In this document: piece by piece, positions 63,318 through 64,000 of the stretch | Position numbering within the stretch: position 1 is the first letter of the stretch | Layout of the letters: every line of letters starts with the position of its first letter | Assembly: GCF_024508275.1 (NCBI RefSeq) | Contig: NZ_CP101989.1 | Span: forward strand, 682,001 to 746,000 | DNA: 64,000 nucleotides | DNA from: Cellulomonas wangsupingiae | GTDB lineage: Bacteria; Actinomycetota; Actinomycetes; Actinomycetales; Cellulomonadaceae | Direction: 5' to 3' | The notes under the pieces: generated by a model | Database searches by the model: none | Seen by the model: only the letters and a program-made list of their open reading frames with translations | Told to the model about the DNA's origin: nothing | Made by a program: the position numbers and the translations under genes

Positions 63318-63360
63318 AGCGCAAGCGCTTCCCGCCCGCTGACCTGGACGTTCGTCCAGG
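63318..63360. promoter_or_regulatory. Palindromes in the flgN-fliA gap
   Basis: AGCGCAAGCGCT (63318-63329) and CCTGGACGTTCGTCCAGG (63343-63360, 8-bp arms) are perfect inverted repeats lying 43-85 bp before the sigma-factor start, in the 309-bp divergent region. Candidate operator sites; no regulator can be named. Confidence 0.45.
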
Positions 63361-63402
63361 CTCAATCCCGTGGCGGCGGGAGCCGAGAACCTACTGGTGA
63401 GT

Positions 63403-64000
63403 GTGAAATCCGACGTCACCGAGCTCGTGGTCGAGCACCTGCCGCTCGTGGGCTACAACGTGTCCGAGCTGCTGCACCGCGTGCCGCCCAGCGTGAGCCG
63501 CGACGAGCTCGCGTCCGCCGGGGCGCTGGCCCTGGTGCTGGCCGCGCGGGCGTACGACCCGTCGACCAACGTGCCGTTCGCGCGCTACGCGTCGCTGCGG
63601 ATCAAGGGCGCGCTGCTCGACGAGCTGCGCTCGATGGACTGGGCGACCCGCGGCACCCGCCGGCGCGGCCGCGAGCTCGACGCCGCCACCGAGCGCCTGC
63701 GCACCGAGCTGGGACGTACCCCCACGCGCAGCGAGCTCGCCCAGACGCTCGGCGTCACGGTCAGCGCCGTCGACGCCACGCGCGCCGACGCCGAGCGCCG
63801 CGTCATGTCCCTCGACGTCCCCGGCGTCGACGCCGCCGACGGCGTGCGCGACGAGGCCCGCACGCCCGAGGAGCACGTGCTGGCCGCCGAGCGGACGCAC
63901 TGGCTGCACGCCGCCGTGCAGGAGCTGCCCGAGCGCCTGCAGGGCGTCATCGCGGGCCTCTACCTCGAGGACCGCTCGATCGCCGACCTCGCGACCGAGC
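63403..64000 (+). CDS. fliA: Flagellar sigma-28 factor (FliA/WhiG family), 5' part
   Basis: The open frame runs off the window end; 199 residues are visible. The N terminus is family-like (KSDVTELVVEHLPLVGYNVSELLHRVPPSV), region 2 has YDPSTNVPFARYASLRIKGALLDELRSMDW, which in part recognises the -10. Region 3 (ERLRTELGRTPTRSELAQTLGV) and the beginning of region 4 (LQGVIAGLYLEDRSIADLATE) are visible. It is WhiG/FliA rather than SigB. GTG 63403 was chosen; GTG 63397 is also possible. Divergent from flgN, it likely transcribes that operon. Confidence 0.93.
   Translation, partial: MKSDVTELVVEHLPLVGYNVSELLHRVPPSVSRDELASAGALALVLAARAYDPSTNVPFARYASLRIKGALLDELRSMDWATRGTRRRGRELDAATERLRTELGRTPTRSELAQTLGVTVSAVDATRADAERRVMSLDVPGVDAADGVRDEARTPEEHVLAAERTHWLHAAVQELPERLQGVIAGLYLEDRSIADLATE

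Overview
The window is a very GC-rich (roughly 74% by eye), gene-dense chromosomal segment of an actinobacterium. The combination of Lsr2, CarD, mycothiol synthesis (mshA), SenX3-RegX3-PstSCAB, a WxL/DUF916 surface pair, xylose catabolism and a flagellum points to the Micrococcales, most likely Cellulomonas or a close relative. This assignment is an inference from gene content, not a database match. No prophage, insertion sequence, CRISPR array or rRNA operon was seen. The one tRNA is tRNA-Thr(TGT).

Layout. 1-3010: end of nadC, lysS, a small membrane protein and lsr2. 3021-7241: xylB-xylA facing the ROK regulator xylR across one compact promoter/operator. 7325-12409: a lactonase-like protein, a TetR/DUF2867/flavin-binding cluster sharing a CCGTACGG operator, mshA and gpmA. 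12500-19375: the phosphate regulon, with phoU divergent from senX3-regX3 and then pstSCAB behind a PHO box. 19427-22054: a lipoprotein, carD and ispDF. 22064-27909: EamA transporter, quinone oxidoreductase, and a sugar-lactone oxidase divergent from a TetR plus PLP-enzyme operon. 27978-30415: cysS-rlmB. 30733-35705: a DUF4032 kinase-like protein, an MsmK/UgpC-type ATPase and otsBA (trehalose). 35818-39511: a Ser/Thr kinase with a long acidic tract, a small membrane protein and a DsbA-like protein. 39588-43875: tRNA-Thr and a cell-surface WxL-like operon. 44004-47609: anaerobic ribonucleotide reductase nrdD-nrdG with an extra, frameshifted multi-zinc-ribbon gene between them. 47617-55331: nfo, a two-component pair, an SGNH hydrolase, ung, DUF3263, LytR_C, cold-shock protein and a secreted GH15-like protein. 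55562-58452: groEL behind two CIRCE operators, a small secreted protein and a membrane protein. 58533-64000: flagellar export/hook-junction genes (flgN-flgK-flgL-fliW, then an EAL-HDOD protein) divergent from a fliA-type sigma factor cut by the window end.

Regulation is unusually readable. At least fourteen genes start 12-13 nt downstream of the first base of a TANNNT-like -10 hexamer, as expected for leaderless mRNAs. PHO boxes, NrdR boxes, CIRCE, a xylose operator and a sigma28-like promoter can be placed to the base.

The least explained items are four. (1) The decayed zinc-ribbon ORF translationally wedged between nrdD and nrdG. (2) An 18-bp intergenic repeat family (ACTGGATNGNNCTCTCNC) in three clusters, one containing a 52-bp tandem array. 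(3) A tandem esterase whose first module has lost its nucleophile and His, fused to a WxL-like C-terminus. (4) A 40-nt hairpin present in two identical copies flanking a small secreted-protein gene.
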